A stretch of DNA of 64,000 bases from Brevibacillus panacihumi (GTDB taxonomy: Bacteria; Bacillota; Bacilli; Brevibacillales; Brevibacillaceae), in NCBI RefSeq assembly GCF_003710985.1, contig NZ_RHHT01000046.1:62001-126000 (forward strand), in the 5' to 3' direction. The position numbers and the translations under genes are program-made. Shown here piece after piece: positions 27,263 through 35,373 of this stretch (position 1 is the first letter of the stretch; the number at the start of each line of letters is the position of its first letter). The notes below the pieces were generated by a model that was not told the origin of the DNA, ran no database searches, and was given only the letters and a program-made list of their open reading frames with translations.

Positions 27263-27886
27263 TTACTCCAGTCGGAGGATTTGTATTTGCTGGTCTTCAA
27301 TGGTCGCATCGTATTCGTGCGTCCAAACCCGATGTACCGCATTGTGCGTCACCAGCTTACTCTCCAGATTCGCGGTAAAATCGATGCAGGACCGTCCTCT
27401 CACGCCTTCAACCTTTTCCTCGACATTACCATCCTGATCCACTGCAACGCGAAGTGTTTGATTCGCAGCACCGATGGTGAGCACAAACGAATTTTGCGAA
27501 AGATGGCTTTCTTCGGTGACGGTCACCTCGGTTCCATTTGCTCGAATCTGGTCTGCCATCGCATGGACCGCACATCGTAAATATTCGATGCGCAACGAAG
27601 AAAGAAATTGCTCACCTTTTCGTTGCAACTCATCCGGCGATAAAAAATCTGATTCAAAATAGGGAACAAGGCCATCCTCTGTCTCGATAAAGAACAGGTT
27701 CAGATTTTCTATGGTTCCCGTTAACAGCTTTCCAATCACGTTTTCTGCGATTTGCAGCTTCTTTGCAAATTGATTTCGATATTCGACCCACACTCGATTC
27801 TCAGGGTTATAGCCAAGATTGCGCATGGCTCGATAGAGGACTCGCTTGTCTCGAAAAGTCATCGGGAAAGATGTACAATGGCTCAT
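27263..27886 (-). CDS. DUF1257 (Ycf35)-like protein with DUF2997-like tail
   Basis: A 207-residue protein beginning MSHCTSF and containing FRDKRVLYRAMRNLGY, which resembles the start of DUF1257/Ycf35 proteins (MSHF..., then a helix and LGY). The last third (about residues 145-195, LRVAVDQDGNVEEKVEGV, GRSCIDFTANLESKL, then a THEYD-type end) has the pattern of DUF2997, including its conserved Cys. It therefore looks like two normally separate small families joined. ATG 27886 has AAGGGG 8 bases upstream. It starts 12 bases after the AAA ATPase stop, last in a four-gene operon. The function is unknown; family assignment is from remembered motifs only. Confidence 0.6.
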   Translation of the reverse strand: MSHCTSFPMTFRDKRVLYRAMRNLGYNPENRVWVEYRNQFAKKLQIAENVIGKLLTGTIENLNLFFIETEDGLVPYFESDFLSPDELQRKGEQFLSSLRIEYLRCAVHAMADQIRANGTEVTVTEESHLSQNSFVLTIGAANQTLRVAVDQDGNVEEKVEGVRGRSCIDFTANLESKLVTHNAVHRVWTHEYDATIEDQQIQILRLE

Positions 27887-27898
27887 GATATGCACCCC

Positions 27899-29515
27899 TT
27901 AAAAATCGATATTTCTGCCGACCAGCTCTTCGTGGGTATTCCCTGTAACTACGGTGTTGCTGTTACTCAAGCTTGCCCGCACTGCGTGAACATTCGCCCA
28001 ATCACGTAATTTGGAAATTTCATGTTCACGCGACTTAGCCAATGGCACAGTACGCTGAATGGCTTTGATGATATCATCTGTCGTAAGGTCACGTCCCTCT
28101 TGGTTTTCATGAACACGCTGGGAAAACGCCTCCATCAAACCTTCGTGCACAGAATACTCGATTTCCGATCCCGTCAAGCGGATTCCTTGCCCCCAATAGC
28201 TCTCGCCAGAAGTCTCTACGAGGAGGGGAATATCAAATTGATTTACATCCCGTTTGATTCGGTCAATGTGGATTTTAAAGATTTCCGCCCTTTCCTCCGG
28301 GCTGGGAAGATCCACAAAAAAGATCTCGTCAAATCTCCCTTTTCGCAATAACTCCGTTGGCAATTGCTCGATATTGTTCGCAGTTGCGAAAACAAAAACA
28401 GGGGATTTTTTCTCCTGCATCCAGGTTAACAGGGTACCAAAAATTCGTGTGGCAACACCGCCATCCGATCTTCCGTTGCCAACGCCTGACAAAGCTTTTT
28501 CAATCTCGTCAATCCACACAATCGAAGGGGCTACTGCTTCACACATCGCAAGAGCCGAACGCATATTGGCTTCTGAAGAGCCTACAACACCTGCAAACAC
28601 ACGTCCTAAATCCAATCGCAACAGCGGCATTTGCCAAGCAGCGGCTACACTTTTGGCACACAAGCTCTTTCCGCATCCCGGTACACCGACCAGAAGAACA
28701 CCCTTGGGCCAGTTGATGCCGAATTCTCTCGCTTCCAACGAGTAAGAAGCTTTTCGCTTCATCAGCCATCTTTTCAGATTGTCCAAGCCGCCGATCTGCT
28801 CCAAACGAAGATCCTCCGTCGAGATGTATTCTAGGATGCCTGACTTTCGGATGATCTGTTTCTTCTCATCCAGCATGCTGGAGACGTCACCATCGGAGAT
28901 CCCTCGATTTTTTACCAGGGATTTCGCCAAACAGTTTTCAATCTCATTCTGTGTCAACCCGACAGCAGCACGTGCCAAAGCTTCAATCACCGCGGGAGAC
29001 TGATCGATATGAATTCCTTCCCGGCCCTTGTATTGGTTGGTGAATTGAACAATGATTTGTTTGACCTCATCCAGATCTGGCAGGGGAAGATCGACAATCG
29101 TGATTTCTTTTTGCAACTCGATTGGTATCTCTAGGGTAGGAGCAATCACGATACAGTTGGAAGGAAAGCCAGTCTTGATCTTTTGTGCAAATTCACGAAA
29201 CGACCGGATATAAGCAGGAGAAGAAGAACTGCATATGAAAGGATGAAGATCACAAAATAAAAATAGTGAAGGAACTTTAGCCAATTCCTCTGCCATGTAC
29301 AGAGCGGTGCGGAAATCCGTACTTTTCGGATCGAGTTCTTTACCGTCCAGAACAAGCCCGGTAGTTACAGTCCAGGTTATAATTCGTTTGTGCAGATTTT
29401 TACCGATTTGCTCAAAAACCTCCAAAGCACGTTCTTCTTCAGCTGTATTAATGTATAGAATGCTATAGCGTGCACGTATCAAATACTCTACTTCTTCAAT
29501 GAAATCAGACAACAT
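27899..29515 (-). CDS. Ycf46-type AAA ATPase
   Basis: About 538 residues. The N-terminal half (YLIRARYSILYINTAEEERA) looks like the degenerate first ATPase domain of Ycf46 proteins; the C-terminal AAA domain has Walker A GVPGCGKS (about 275), Walker B SIVWIDEIEKAL (about 330), and the second region of homology TELLRKGRFDEIFFVDLP. No HExxH protease motif is present, so it is not FtsH. ATG 29515 and ATG 29524 are both possible; AAGGTGG lies 2 bases before 29524 and 11 before 29515. It overlaps neither neighbour but is only 16 bases from the radical SAM stop. Ycf46 is studied mainly in cyanobacteria; its role here is unknown. Confidence 0.8.
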   Translation of the reverse strand: MLSDFIEEVEYLIRARYSILYINTAEEERALEVFEQIGKNLHKRIITWTVTTGLVLDGKELDPKSTDFRTALYMAEELAKVPSLFLFCDLHPFICSSSSPAYIRSFREFAQKIKTGFPSNCIVIAPTLEIPIELQKEITIVDLPLPDLDEVKQIIVQFTNQYKGREGIHIDQSPAVIEALARAAVGLTQNEIENCLAKSLVKNRGISDGDVSSMLDEKKQIIRKSGILEYISTEDLRLEQIGGLDNLKRWLMKRKASYSLEAREFGINWPKGVLLVGVPGCGKSLCAKSVAAAWQMPLLRLDLGRVFAGVVGSSEANMRSALAMCEAVAPSIVWIDEIEKALSGVGNGRSDGGVATRIFGTLLTWMQEKKSPVFVFATANNIEQLPTELLRKGRFDEIFFVDLPSPEERAEIFKIHIDRIKRDVNQFDIPLLVETSGESYWGQGIRLTGSEIEYSVHEGLMEAFSQRVHENQEGRDLTTDDIIKAIQRTVPLAKSREHEISKLRDWANVHAVRASLSNSNTVVTGNTHEELVGRNIDF

Positions 29516-29531
29516 CGTTCTCATAACCACC

Positions 29532-30095
29532 TTATCTGTGTTGATCTACCATACCCAATACACTTTTTGTGGGAAAACCTGTCATATAAACGGATTCTTC
29601 ATTTCCAATCACCTCTACGCGCCGCTCGGGAAGCAATGCGGATTCGGGGATGCGATCCGTCACCTTGACCAACCTTTTTCCCTTCCAAATCTCAGTCGCA
29701 GCATCGATGTATGGTCCGGCCAAGATAGCGTCAAACTGCAGGAGAGTCCGACGTTTTTCAGGAGATTTTTTGATGGCCTCGATGGTATAGCCCGTAAACA
29801 GGAGAGCTGTTCCGGGATTTACTTCTCGAAAGGCTCGAACCAAATCGTAAACATGCACTGCCTGATCCAGCGGCTCCCCGCCTGAAACCGTAATCCCGTC
29901 AACATGTAACTTCCCCAATGTTCGACCCAATTCAATCGGGTTATATTCGATTCCTTCTTGTTCACTTGAATGTGTCGAGGGATTGAAGCAGCCCTTGCAT
30001 CCGATCGAACATCCCTGTGTCCATACAACAGCCCGGACTCCTGGACCATTCACTCGGCTATAGGTACAAACTTCATGGACGCGAAATCGATTCAT
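29532..30095 (-). CDS. NrdG-like radical SAM protein
   Basis: A 187-residue protein with the radical SAM cluster motif CSIGCKGC (CX3CX2C, about residues 29-36), followed by GITVSGGEPLDQ (SAM-binding GGE motif, about 68-79) and LLFTGYTIEAIK. Size and motifs match the anaerobic ribonucleotide reductase activase (NrdG) group, but no glycyl-radical enzyme is encoded nearby, so a different partner is likely, possibly in this operon. Start ATG 30095 has only a weak ribosome site (AGGTG). Confidence 0.8.
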   Translation of the reverse strand: MNRFRVHEVCTYSRVNGPGVRAVVWTQGCSIGCKGCFNPSTHSSEQEGIEYNPIELGRTLGKLHVDGITVSGGEPLDQAVHVYDLVRAFREVNPGTALLFTGYTIEAIKKSPEKRRTLLQFDAILAGPYIDAATEIWKGKRLVKVTDRIPESALLPERRVEVIGNEESVYMTGFPTKSVLGMVDQHR

Positions 30096-30115
30096 CTCGT
30101 ACGCACCTATTTTCT

Positions 30116-31105
30116 CTATAGATCGATATATCTTTCCGGTTTGGAATCCTGATTAGACGTTTCACTCGAAGGACTTGAAGAAGACTGCAGATCCAGATGA
30201 CGAATGTGAATGTGCGGTGTGTTTTTCGTCTCATTCCTCGATGCTTGCCAGTCGATGTCCATTCGACGATCTCTTTTCAACGGATTCGCCTCATTTTTCA
30301 GAGAATTGACCACTGAAGAAAGTAGAGCATCGTCCAATGCTTGCAAAAAGTGCTTGAAAAATTCTTCTGGTGAATCCTGATTGCTGTTTCCGTCCAGTAA
30401 TATCCGAAGTGTGCGGTCATCACGGGTCACAATCGTGATGAGAAAACCGTCGCCTTTGTTTCCATTGCCCATGATCCCTAGCTTCTGAATATCACGTAGG
30501 GGACATTCATATCGAAGAGCTTCTTCCTTATTTTGCATGACGATACAGAGTAAGGAATCCTGCTTCGCGACGATAATTTTATTTCCTTCAACCGCTTCAT
30601 TCCAACTGACAAAATCTTTATAAAGGGCTTTCACAATATCAGAGGATGAGATAATCCCGAGTTCTTCCAATTCGAAAAGTGTAGCATCATCAATTGTAGT
30701 ATGAAGAGACACTCTTCGAATCAAGAAAAACTGAATATACAAGATTCCAGCTATTCCGAAGGTAAGAGCTTGTCCAATTCCTGTTTTGAGTACGATTGAC
30801 AAGCAGATGAGTCCCACAATGAAGATTTGCGCGTAGGTGTAATGCTTCAGCTTTGCCTTTCTTGATTTCCGATAGAAGCCAAACCCTTTACCTGGTTGAT
30901 ATTCAGCTACCACACCATCGGACATTTCACGGAACTTGAAGAGCGCAAAAATTCCGCCAACTACAAACAGCAATCCGCAGATGATCAAGAGGAGATTTTC
31001 GCTAATAAAGCCAACGATCGTAAGGACACTGAAAAAAATCAAGGAAAACCATAGCGTCTTTATCTTTTTCTTTAGATCTCGCACAACTTCTTCTTCGGAA
31101 ATCAT
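30116..31105 (-). CDS. Unrecognised polytopic membrane protein
   Basis: A 329-residue protein I do not recognise. Four hydrophobic helices (about 20-37, 40-57, 90-108, 112-128) lie in the N-terminal 130 residues; the rest is cytoplasmic and hydrophilic (about 135-290), ending in a Ser/Asp-rich tail (SSSSPSSETSNQDSKPE). It has no obvious catalytic motif. ATG 31105 follows AGAGGGGG. It is the first gene of the four-gene operon, 20 bases upstream of the radical SAM gene, which suggests that it anchors or senses for the AAA/radical SAM machinery; this is inference from position only. Confidence 0.7.
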   Translation of the reverse strand: MISEEEVVRDLKKKIKTLWFSLIFFSVLTIVGFISENLLLIICGLLFVVGGIFALFKFREMSDGVVAEYQPGKGFGFYRKSRKAKLKHYTYAQIFIVGLICLSIVLKTGIGQALTFGIAGILYIQFFLIRRVSLHTTIDDATLFELEELGIISSSDIVKALYKDFVSWNEAVEGNKIIVAKQDSLLCIVMQNKEEALRYECPLRDIQKLGIMGNGNKGDGFLITIVTRDDRTLRILLDGNSNQDSPEEFFKHFLQALDDALLSSVVNSLKNEANPLKRDRRMDIDWQASRNETKNTPHIHIRHLDLQSSSSPSSETSNQDSKPERYIDL

Positions 31106-31159
31106 CAAATAGCCCCCTCTAATCTCTGGTTAAGGATTACCTATTTTTCAATTCCTACC

Positions 31160-31189
31160 ATTATAAAACAGGAAATAAGCACCAGTAAA
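31160..31189 (-). promoter_or_regulatory. Candidate sigma-A promoter of the four-gene operon
   Basis: On the minus strand TTTACT (31189-31184) and a perfect TATAAT (31165-31160) are 18 bases apart, about 55 bases before the start of the membrane protein gene. Confidence 0.55.
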
Positions 31190-31259
31190 CCAACAATCAC
31201 GGTGGGTCTATTGTTACCAAGTCTAGGAATTGTTCAGCAATACTCATATGCTTTAGGAA

Positions 31260-31288
31260 TTGGTTTTGCTCGTAAAAAAAGATATACT
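31260..31288 (+). promoter_or_regulatory. Candidate promoter of the zinc-ribbon gene
   Basis: TTGGTT (31260-31265) and TATACT (31283-31288) are 17 bases apart. Confidence 0.4.
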
Positions 31289-31408
31289 TGAAGGTAGAGG
31301 TGAGCTTCGTCAAACGGCGAAAGGCCATTCCCAAAAAATGGATCGACTGCAAGATGCCATGCCTTTCTTCCCGAAGGTCATAGTAACGAAAAAACGAGGT
31401 ACCCAACC

Positions 31409-31603
31409 ATGGAAAAACAATCAGAACAATGCCCGAAATGCGGCTGCAAAGAAATCGGCAGAGGGAAACAAGCGGGGCACGCGCTCGTCTTGCCCGACAA
31501 CAAATTTTTTTCGCTCGGATCACCAATCTTCCACCACATCTGCACGCAATGCGGCTATGTGCTGGAAAGCTACGTGGATAAACCATCCCGGTTCAAAAAG
31601 TAG
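31409..31603 (+). CDS. Small zinc-ribbon protein
   Basis: A 64-residue protein with two Cys pairs, CPKCGC near residue 8 and CTQCGY near 46, separated by about 35 residues, the arrangement of a zinc ribbon. GAGGT lies 10 bases upstream of the ATG. Proteins of this type are common in Bacilli as uncharacterised nucleic-acid-binding-like zinc ribbons; no specific function can be given. It is a single-gene unit between the AAA/radical-SAM operon and the carbonic anhydrase gene. Confidence 0.65.
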   Translation: MEKQSEQCPKCGCKEIGRGKQAGHALVLPDNKFFSLGSPIFHHICTQCGYVLESYVDKPSRFKK

Positions 31604-31705
31604 CAGTCGGTGCAATTTTCCGAAAGTGCTCAATCATGTTGATCCTCGGCAGAAAATATGTAAAATAAATGAAAAAACCTACGAGACGAGAGGACGTGGT
31701 GCACC

Positions 31706-32275
31706 ATGCGTAATTTGGATGAAATTCTCGCTTTCAATCGCGAGTTCGTCGCCAACAAAGAATATGAAAAATACCATACGACCAAGTTTCCGGATAAGCG
31801 AATGGTAGTCTTGTCTTGTATGGACACGCGGCTGGAAGAGCTGCTTCCCAAAGCGATGAACATGCGAAATGGCGACATCAAGCATGTAAAAAGCGCGGGA
31901 GCAGTCGTATCCCACCCATTCGGCGCTATTATGCGCAGCATCATGGTGGCGATCTACGAATTGAACGCTGCGGAGGTCATGGTGATCGGTCATTACGACT
32001 GCGGGATGAGCGTCATCGATGGCAAACGTGTCATGAAGAACATGACGCAGAAAGGGATTTCACCAGAGACCTTGTCCGTCATCGAGAATGCTGGCATTGA
32101 TCTGAACGGCTGGCTGCAAGGCTTCGACTGTGTAGACGACAGTGTGAAGGAAAGCGTGCGGACGATCAAAAATCACCCCCTGCTGCCGCCTGACATTCCG
32201 GTACACGGATTGTTGATTGATCCGGCTACAGGAAGGTTGGACGTGGTAGTCAATGGCTACGACGAAGTGAAATAG
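31706..32275 (+). CDS. Beta-class carbonic anhydrase
   Basis: A 189-residue cytoplasmic zinc enzyme interconverting CO2 and bicarbonate. Zinc ligands are the Cys in SCMDTR (about residue 38) and the His and Cys in GHYDCGMS (about 95-102). The length and motifs match the short beta-class enzymes of Bacilli (YtiB-like). Bicarbonate would serve AccC and other carboxylases. The start is ATG 31706, after GAGGACG. It is convergent with the LysR gene with no clear terminator between. Confidence 0.88.
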   Translation: MRNLDEILAFNREFVANKEYEKYHTTKFPDKRMVVLSCMDTRLEELLPKAMNMRNGDIKHVKSAGAVVSHPFGAIMRSIMVAIYELNAAEVMVIGHYDCGMSVIDGKRVMKNMTQKGISPETLSVIENAGIDLNGWLQGFDCVDDSVKESVRTIKNHPLLPPDIPVHGLLIDPATGRLDVVVNGYDEVK

Positions 32276-32302
32276 AACGAGCATACTTTTCAATATTCAA
32301 CC

Positions 32303-33169
32303 TTAATAATGGGCTTTTAACCAGTGGACGAACTGCACAACCAGGTCGTCCTCTTTTTTTGGCAGTAAATAAGCAAGAAGAGTCGGACGGGTCAAGGCGC
32401 CATCGGCAATATCATGTACGCACAGGCGTCCTGCAGCGGCTTCCTCTTCCACGATGCGAGAAGGGAGCAAGGCGATGCCCAATTGTTGCTCCACCATTTT
32501 TTTGACAGCACTAAAGCTGTCCAATTCCATGATGATGTTCGGAAAGACGCCTTGCTGCGCCAAAAAACGGTCTACACGCTGCCGAAAGGGTGCCGTGTGA
32601 TTGCCAAAAACGATCATCGGTTCGTTTCCCCAACCCTGAAAGCCGGGAAAATGCTTCGCCCAAGGATGTGTCGGTGCTGTAACCAGCAGAATGCGATCGC
32701 TTGGCAGAAATTCCTGGTGGATGTGCGGGTGGTAGATTTCGCTTCCCAAGAAAGCGATGTCTGCCGTTCCGCTCAGGAGAGCCGAAAGCGACTCCTCATA
32801 AAGCGTCGAGCGTACATAACAGGTGAACTGTGGATGAGCTTTATGGTATTTTCCTAGCAGCCGCGGCAGCTCCGTGGCAATAAATGACTTGCCGGCGACG
32901 ATGGTAAGGGATTGGCGCTGCTCAGATGGTGTTGTCAATAGCCGCATCTGCTCGACGATGCCCGCGACGATCGGGAGATATCTTCTTCCCTCGCCAGAGA
33001 GCTCCACGCCAGAGGAACTGCGGATAAACAAAGCCGTCCCCAGCTGTTTTTCCAATTGCTGAATGCGGTGGGTGACGGTGGACTGAGCCAAAAAGAGGGC
33101 TTGGGCTGCGCGATTGATTGAACCATGACGGGCGACTGCGAGAAAAACCTCCAAGCTTTGTTGATCCAT
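32303..33169 (-). CDS. LysR family transcriptional regulator
   Basis: A 288-residue regulator with an N-terminal winged HTH (about 1-60, LEVFLAVARHGSINRAAQAL, STVTHRIQQLEKQLGTALF) and a C-terminal periplasmic-binding-like effector domain. It is divergent from a methyltransferase gene, with an 18-bp perfect palindrome in the 106-bp gap, the usual arrangement for LysR control of itself and of the divergent gene. The effector is unknown. The ribosome site is AGGAGAG upstream of ATG 33169. Confidence 0.88.
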   Translation of the reverse strand: MDQQSLEVFLAVARHGSINRAAQALFLAQSTVTHRIQQLEKQLGTALFIRSSSGVELSGEGRRYLPIVAGIVEQMRLLTTPSEQRQSLTIVAGKSFIATELPRLLGKYHKAHPQFTCYVRSTLYEESLSALLSGTADIAFLGSEIYHPHIHQEFLPSDRILLVTAPTHPWAKHFPGFQGWGNEPMIVFGNHTAPFRQRVDRFLAQQGVFPNIIMELDSFSAVKKMVEQQLGIALLPSRIVEEEAAAGRLCVHDIADGALTRPTLLAYLLPKKEDDLVVQFVHWLKAHY

Positions 33170-33188
33170 CTGTTGCTCTCCTTTTTGA

Positions 33189-33218
33189 TTATCGAGTTTT
33201 TCGATAACGGGTTATCGA
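33189..33218. promoter_or_regulatory. Palindromic operator between LysR and methyltransferase genes
   Basis: TCGATAACGGGTTATCGA at 33201-33218 is a perfect palindrome with 8-base arms, and a further inverted half-site TTATCGA lies at 33189-33195. Thus three TTATCGA units occur in 30 bases of the divergent intergenic region, which fits LysR binding. Confidence 0.6.
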
Positions 33219-33275
33219 TATTCTATAACAAAATGGTACGTATTGGGAATACAATGAGGACAGGAGGTGGTAGTC

Positions 33276-34091
33276 ATGCCACAGAAAGCAACGAATGAGC
33301 AGAAACAGGCCGTGCAGGAACAGTTTGGGAAAAATGCGGAGCACTACGTGCAAAGCCCGAGCCATGCCCAGGGGGACGATCTTGCATTGCTGAAGGATTG
33401 GATTGAACCGCAGCCGCAGTGGATCGTGCTCGATATCGCAACCGGTGGCGGGCATGTGGCCCGTACATTGGCTCCCCATGTCCGACAGGTCGTTGCCACC
33501 GATCTGACGAGACCCATGCTTGAAGCGGCATCCCGTGCCAATCAGCGAGCGGGGACGAAGAATATCCTCTACGTGCAGGCAGACGCAGAGCAATTGCCTT
33601 TTCTGGACGAATCCTTTGAAGCGGTGACTTGCCGCATTGCCGCACACCATTTCCCGCAGCCGGAGCAGTTTATTCGCGAGGTTTCACGGGTATTAAGGCC
33701 AGGAGGACGGTTCCTTTTTATCGATAATGTGGTCCCCGCAGACCCAGAGCTGGCAGACTTTATCAACCGCATCGAAAAAATGCGCGACCGCAGCCATGGC
33801 CGTTGTCTTTCCGTAGAACAATGGCAGCAGCTGTTTGCAGCCAATCGCTTGCAGGTCTTGCGTCAGCGTGATCGGAAAAAGCGTTTTGACTTCCCCGCGT
33901 GGGTGCGGCGGACTTCCGAAGGACCGCAGCAAGAAGCTGCGGTGGAGCAATTCATTCTTGAAGCAAAAGAACAATGGCAGGCCTATCTGGAGGTAAAAGT
34001 GGAAAATCAGCGTGTGCTGACCCATCAGTTGGACGAGTGGATGGCGATCTGTCAAAAGAAAGGAAATGATCAACATGGCGATGAGGTTTGA
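33276..34091 (+). CDS. Class I SAM-dependent methyltransferase
   Basis: A 271-residue protein with the SAM motif I LDIATGGGHVARTLAP (about residues 48-63), motif II VVATDLTRPMLEAA, and VLRPGGRFLFID (about 137-148), in the UbiE/MenG-like Methyltransf_11 group. The substrate is unknown. AGGAGGTGG (33262-33270) places the start at ATG 33276; GTG 33267 lies in the ribosome site. It overlaps the VOC gene by 17 bases, so the two are translationally coupled. Confidence 0.83.
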   Translation: MPQKATNEQKQAVQEQFGKNAEHYVQSPSHAQGDDLALLKDWIEPQPQWIVLDIATGGGHVARTLAPHVRQVVATDLTRPMLEAASRANQRAGTKNILYVQADAEQLPFLDESFEAVTCRIAAHHFPQPEQFIREVSRVLRPGGRFLFIDNVVPADPELADFINRIEKMRDRSHGRCLSVEQWQQLFAANRLQVLRQRDRKKRFDFPAWVRRTSEGPQQEAAVEQFILEAKEQWQAYLEVKVENQRVLTHQLDEWMAICQKKGNDQHGDEV

Positions 34092-34449
34092 ATGGATGGG
34101 ACTGGATCACGTGCAATTGGCGGCTCCAGCGGGTTGTGAGGAGGAGGCGCGCCGCTTTTTCTCCGGATTGCTGGGCATGGAGGAAGTAGAAAAGCCAGAA
34201 AAACTGCGGGTCAGAGGCGGAGCTTGGTTTCGCTGCGGCATGCAAATGATCCATGTCGGAGTAGAGGCTTCCTTTGTACCGGCCAAAAAAGCACACCCTG
34301 CTTTCCTCGTCCGCAATATCGAAACCCTGATGCGGCATCTGGAGGAGCATGGAGTTGCTTATCGGCTGGATGATGAGATCCCTGGGCTCATCCGTTTCTT
34401 TACCGAGGACCCTTTTGGCAATCGGCTGGAGTTCATGGAGGTTCGATAA
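34075..34449 (+). CDS. VOC family (glyoxalase-like) protein
   Basis: A 124-residue protein with one vicinal-oxygen-chelate domain: GLDHVQLAAPAGCEEEARRFF at the start, HPAFLVRNIETLMRHLEEHG in the middle, and FTEDPFGNRLEFMEV at the end. Members include glyoxalases, dioxygenases and resistance proteins; the function here is unknown. ATG 34075 has AAAGGAA 9 bases upstream; ATG 34066 is too close to it. It sits between two methyltransferase genes with a 17-base overlap upstream and a 2-base gap downstream. Confidence 0.8.
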   Translation: MAMRFEWMGLDHVQLAAPAGCEEEARRFFSGLLGMEEVEKPEKLRVRGGAWFRCGMQMIHVGVEASFVPAKKAHPAFLVRNIETLMRHLEEHGVAYRLDDEIPGLIRFFTEDPFGNRLEFMEVR

Positions 34450-34451
34450 TC

Positions 34452-35243
34452 GTGAATATCAATTTTCATGATGAAAAGAACAAAACGGCTTACAGCGGGC
34501 GTTCAGCAGACGAGACTTGGCTTGAAGCGATGCGCGCCATTATCGACCCCGCAGGCAAACGGGTGGTCGATGTGGGATGTGGAGGCGGCATTTACAGCCA
34601 GGCTTGGCTTGAGTTCGGAGCCAAATCCGTCGTCGGTGTCGATTTTTCCCACGCTATGCTAGGGACAGCACGCAGTCAGGCCGCGGGGCAGGACTCACTT
34701 GCTTTTGTATATGGAGATGCCCTTCATACAGGTTTGCCTGACGCCAGCGTAGATATTGTTTTTGCCCGGGCCTTGATTCATCATTTGACGGACCTGGAAG
34801 GTTTTTTTGCCGAGGCGTGCAGGCTATTGGCACCGGGAGGAGTGGCTATCGTGCAGGATCGGACGATGGAGGACGTCATGGTTCCGGGTTCGCCCCGACA
34901 TATCCGCGGTTTTTTCTTCGAAGTCTTTCCCTTTTTGCTGGAAAAAGAGAGAAGTCGTCGCCCTGATAGAGGGCAGGTAGAAGATGCGATGGCAAAGAAT
35001 GGATTTACAGCGCTGGAATGCCGCAGCTTGCTGGAGACCAGACGAAGGTACGCGGATTGGCGCGAGCTCGAAGCTGATGTGCGGGCACGCACGGGGCGCT
35101 CGATCCTGCATGCGCTGACAGATGCGGAACTGGACGAGCTGATTGATGCGATGAGACAAAAGCTTTACGGGCAAACTGAAATTGTTGAGCAGGATCGCTG
35201 GAGCATTTGGATAGGGAAAAGAGATGGAGGCATACTAGCGTAA
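34452..35243 (+). CDS. Second class I SAM-dependent methyltransferase
   Basis: A 263-residue protein with VVDVGCGGGIYSQAWLEFGA (motif I, about residues 35-54), VVGVDFSHAMLGTA and LLAPGGVAIVQDR. The substrate is unknown. It begins with GTG 34452 two bases after the VOC stop, with GGAGGTT inside the VOC gene as ribosome site, so it is the third gene of the methyltransferase-VOC-methyltransferase operon. It is not a close copy of the first methyltransferase: the motif I sequences differ. Confidence 0.82.
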   Translation: MNINFHDEKNKTAYSGRSADETWLEAMRAIIDPAGKRVVDVGCGGGIYSQAWLEFGAKSVVGVDFSHAMLGTARSQAAGQDSLAFVYGDALHTGLPDASVDIVFARALIHHLTDLEGFFAEACRLLAPGGVAIVQDRTMEDVMVPGSPRHIRGFFFEVFPFLLEKERSRRPDRGQVEDAMAKNGFTALECRSLLETRRRYADWRELEADVRARTGRSILHALTDAELDELIDAMRQKLYGQTEIVEQDRWSIWIGKRDGGILA

Positions 35244-35288
35244 ATAACCTAGTAATTGTGAATTCCGCTGTCACAAATAGGATTCGAC

Positions 35289-35317
35289 TTGTAACAGAAT
35301 GGGCGAAGCTATATAAT
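35289..35317 (+). promoter_or_regulatory. Sigma-A promoter of the 57-residue membrane protein gene
   Basis: TTGTAA (35289-35294) and perfect TATAAT (35312-35317) are 17 bases apart, about 55 bases before the start codon. Confidence 0.75.
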
Positions 35318-35373
35318 GAAAATTGGCATTGTATTCCGGTTAGCTTCATCTCTTTAAAGGAGTTGTTACAACT

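Larger units (their letters stand above)
31106..31408. other. 303-bp divergent intergenic region
   Basis: The region contains promoters in both directions: one for the minus-strand operon (31160-31189) and one facing the zinc-ribbon gene (31260-31288). About 120 bases of leader precede the zinc-ribbon gene; no riboswitch or small gene was recognised there. Confidence 0.5.

Noticed and set aside
27899-29524. AAA gene as an FtsH protease
   Set aside because: No HExxH zinc motif and no N-terminal membrane helices; the two-part Ycf46 layout fits better.
29532-30095. Radical SAM gene as queE (7-carboxy-7-deazaguanine synthase)
   Set aside because: No queC, queD or queF nearby, and the activase-like pattern fits NrdG better.
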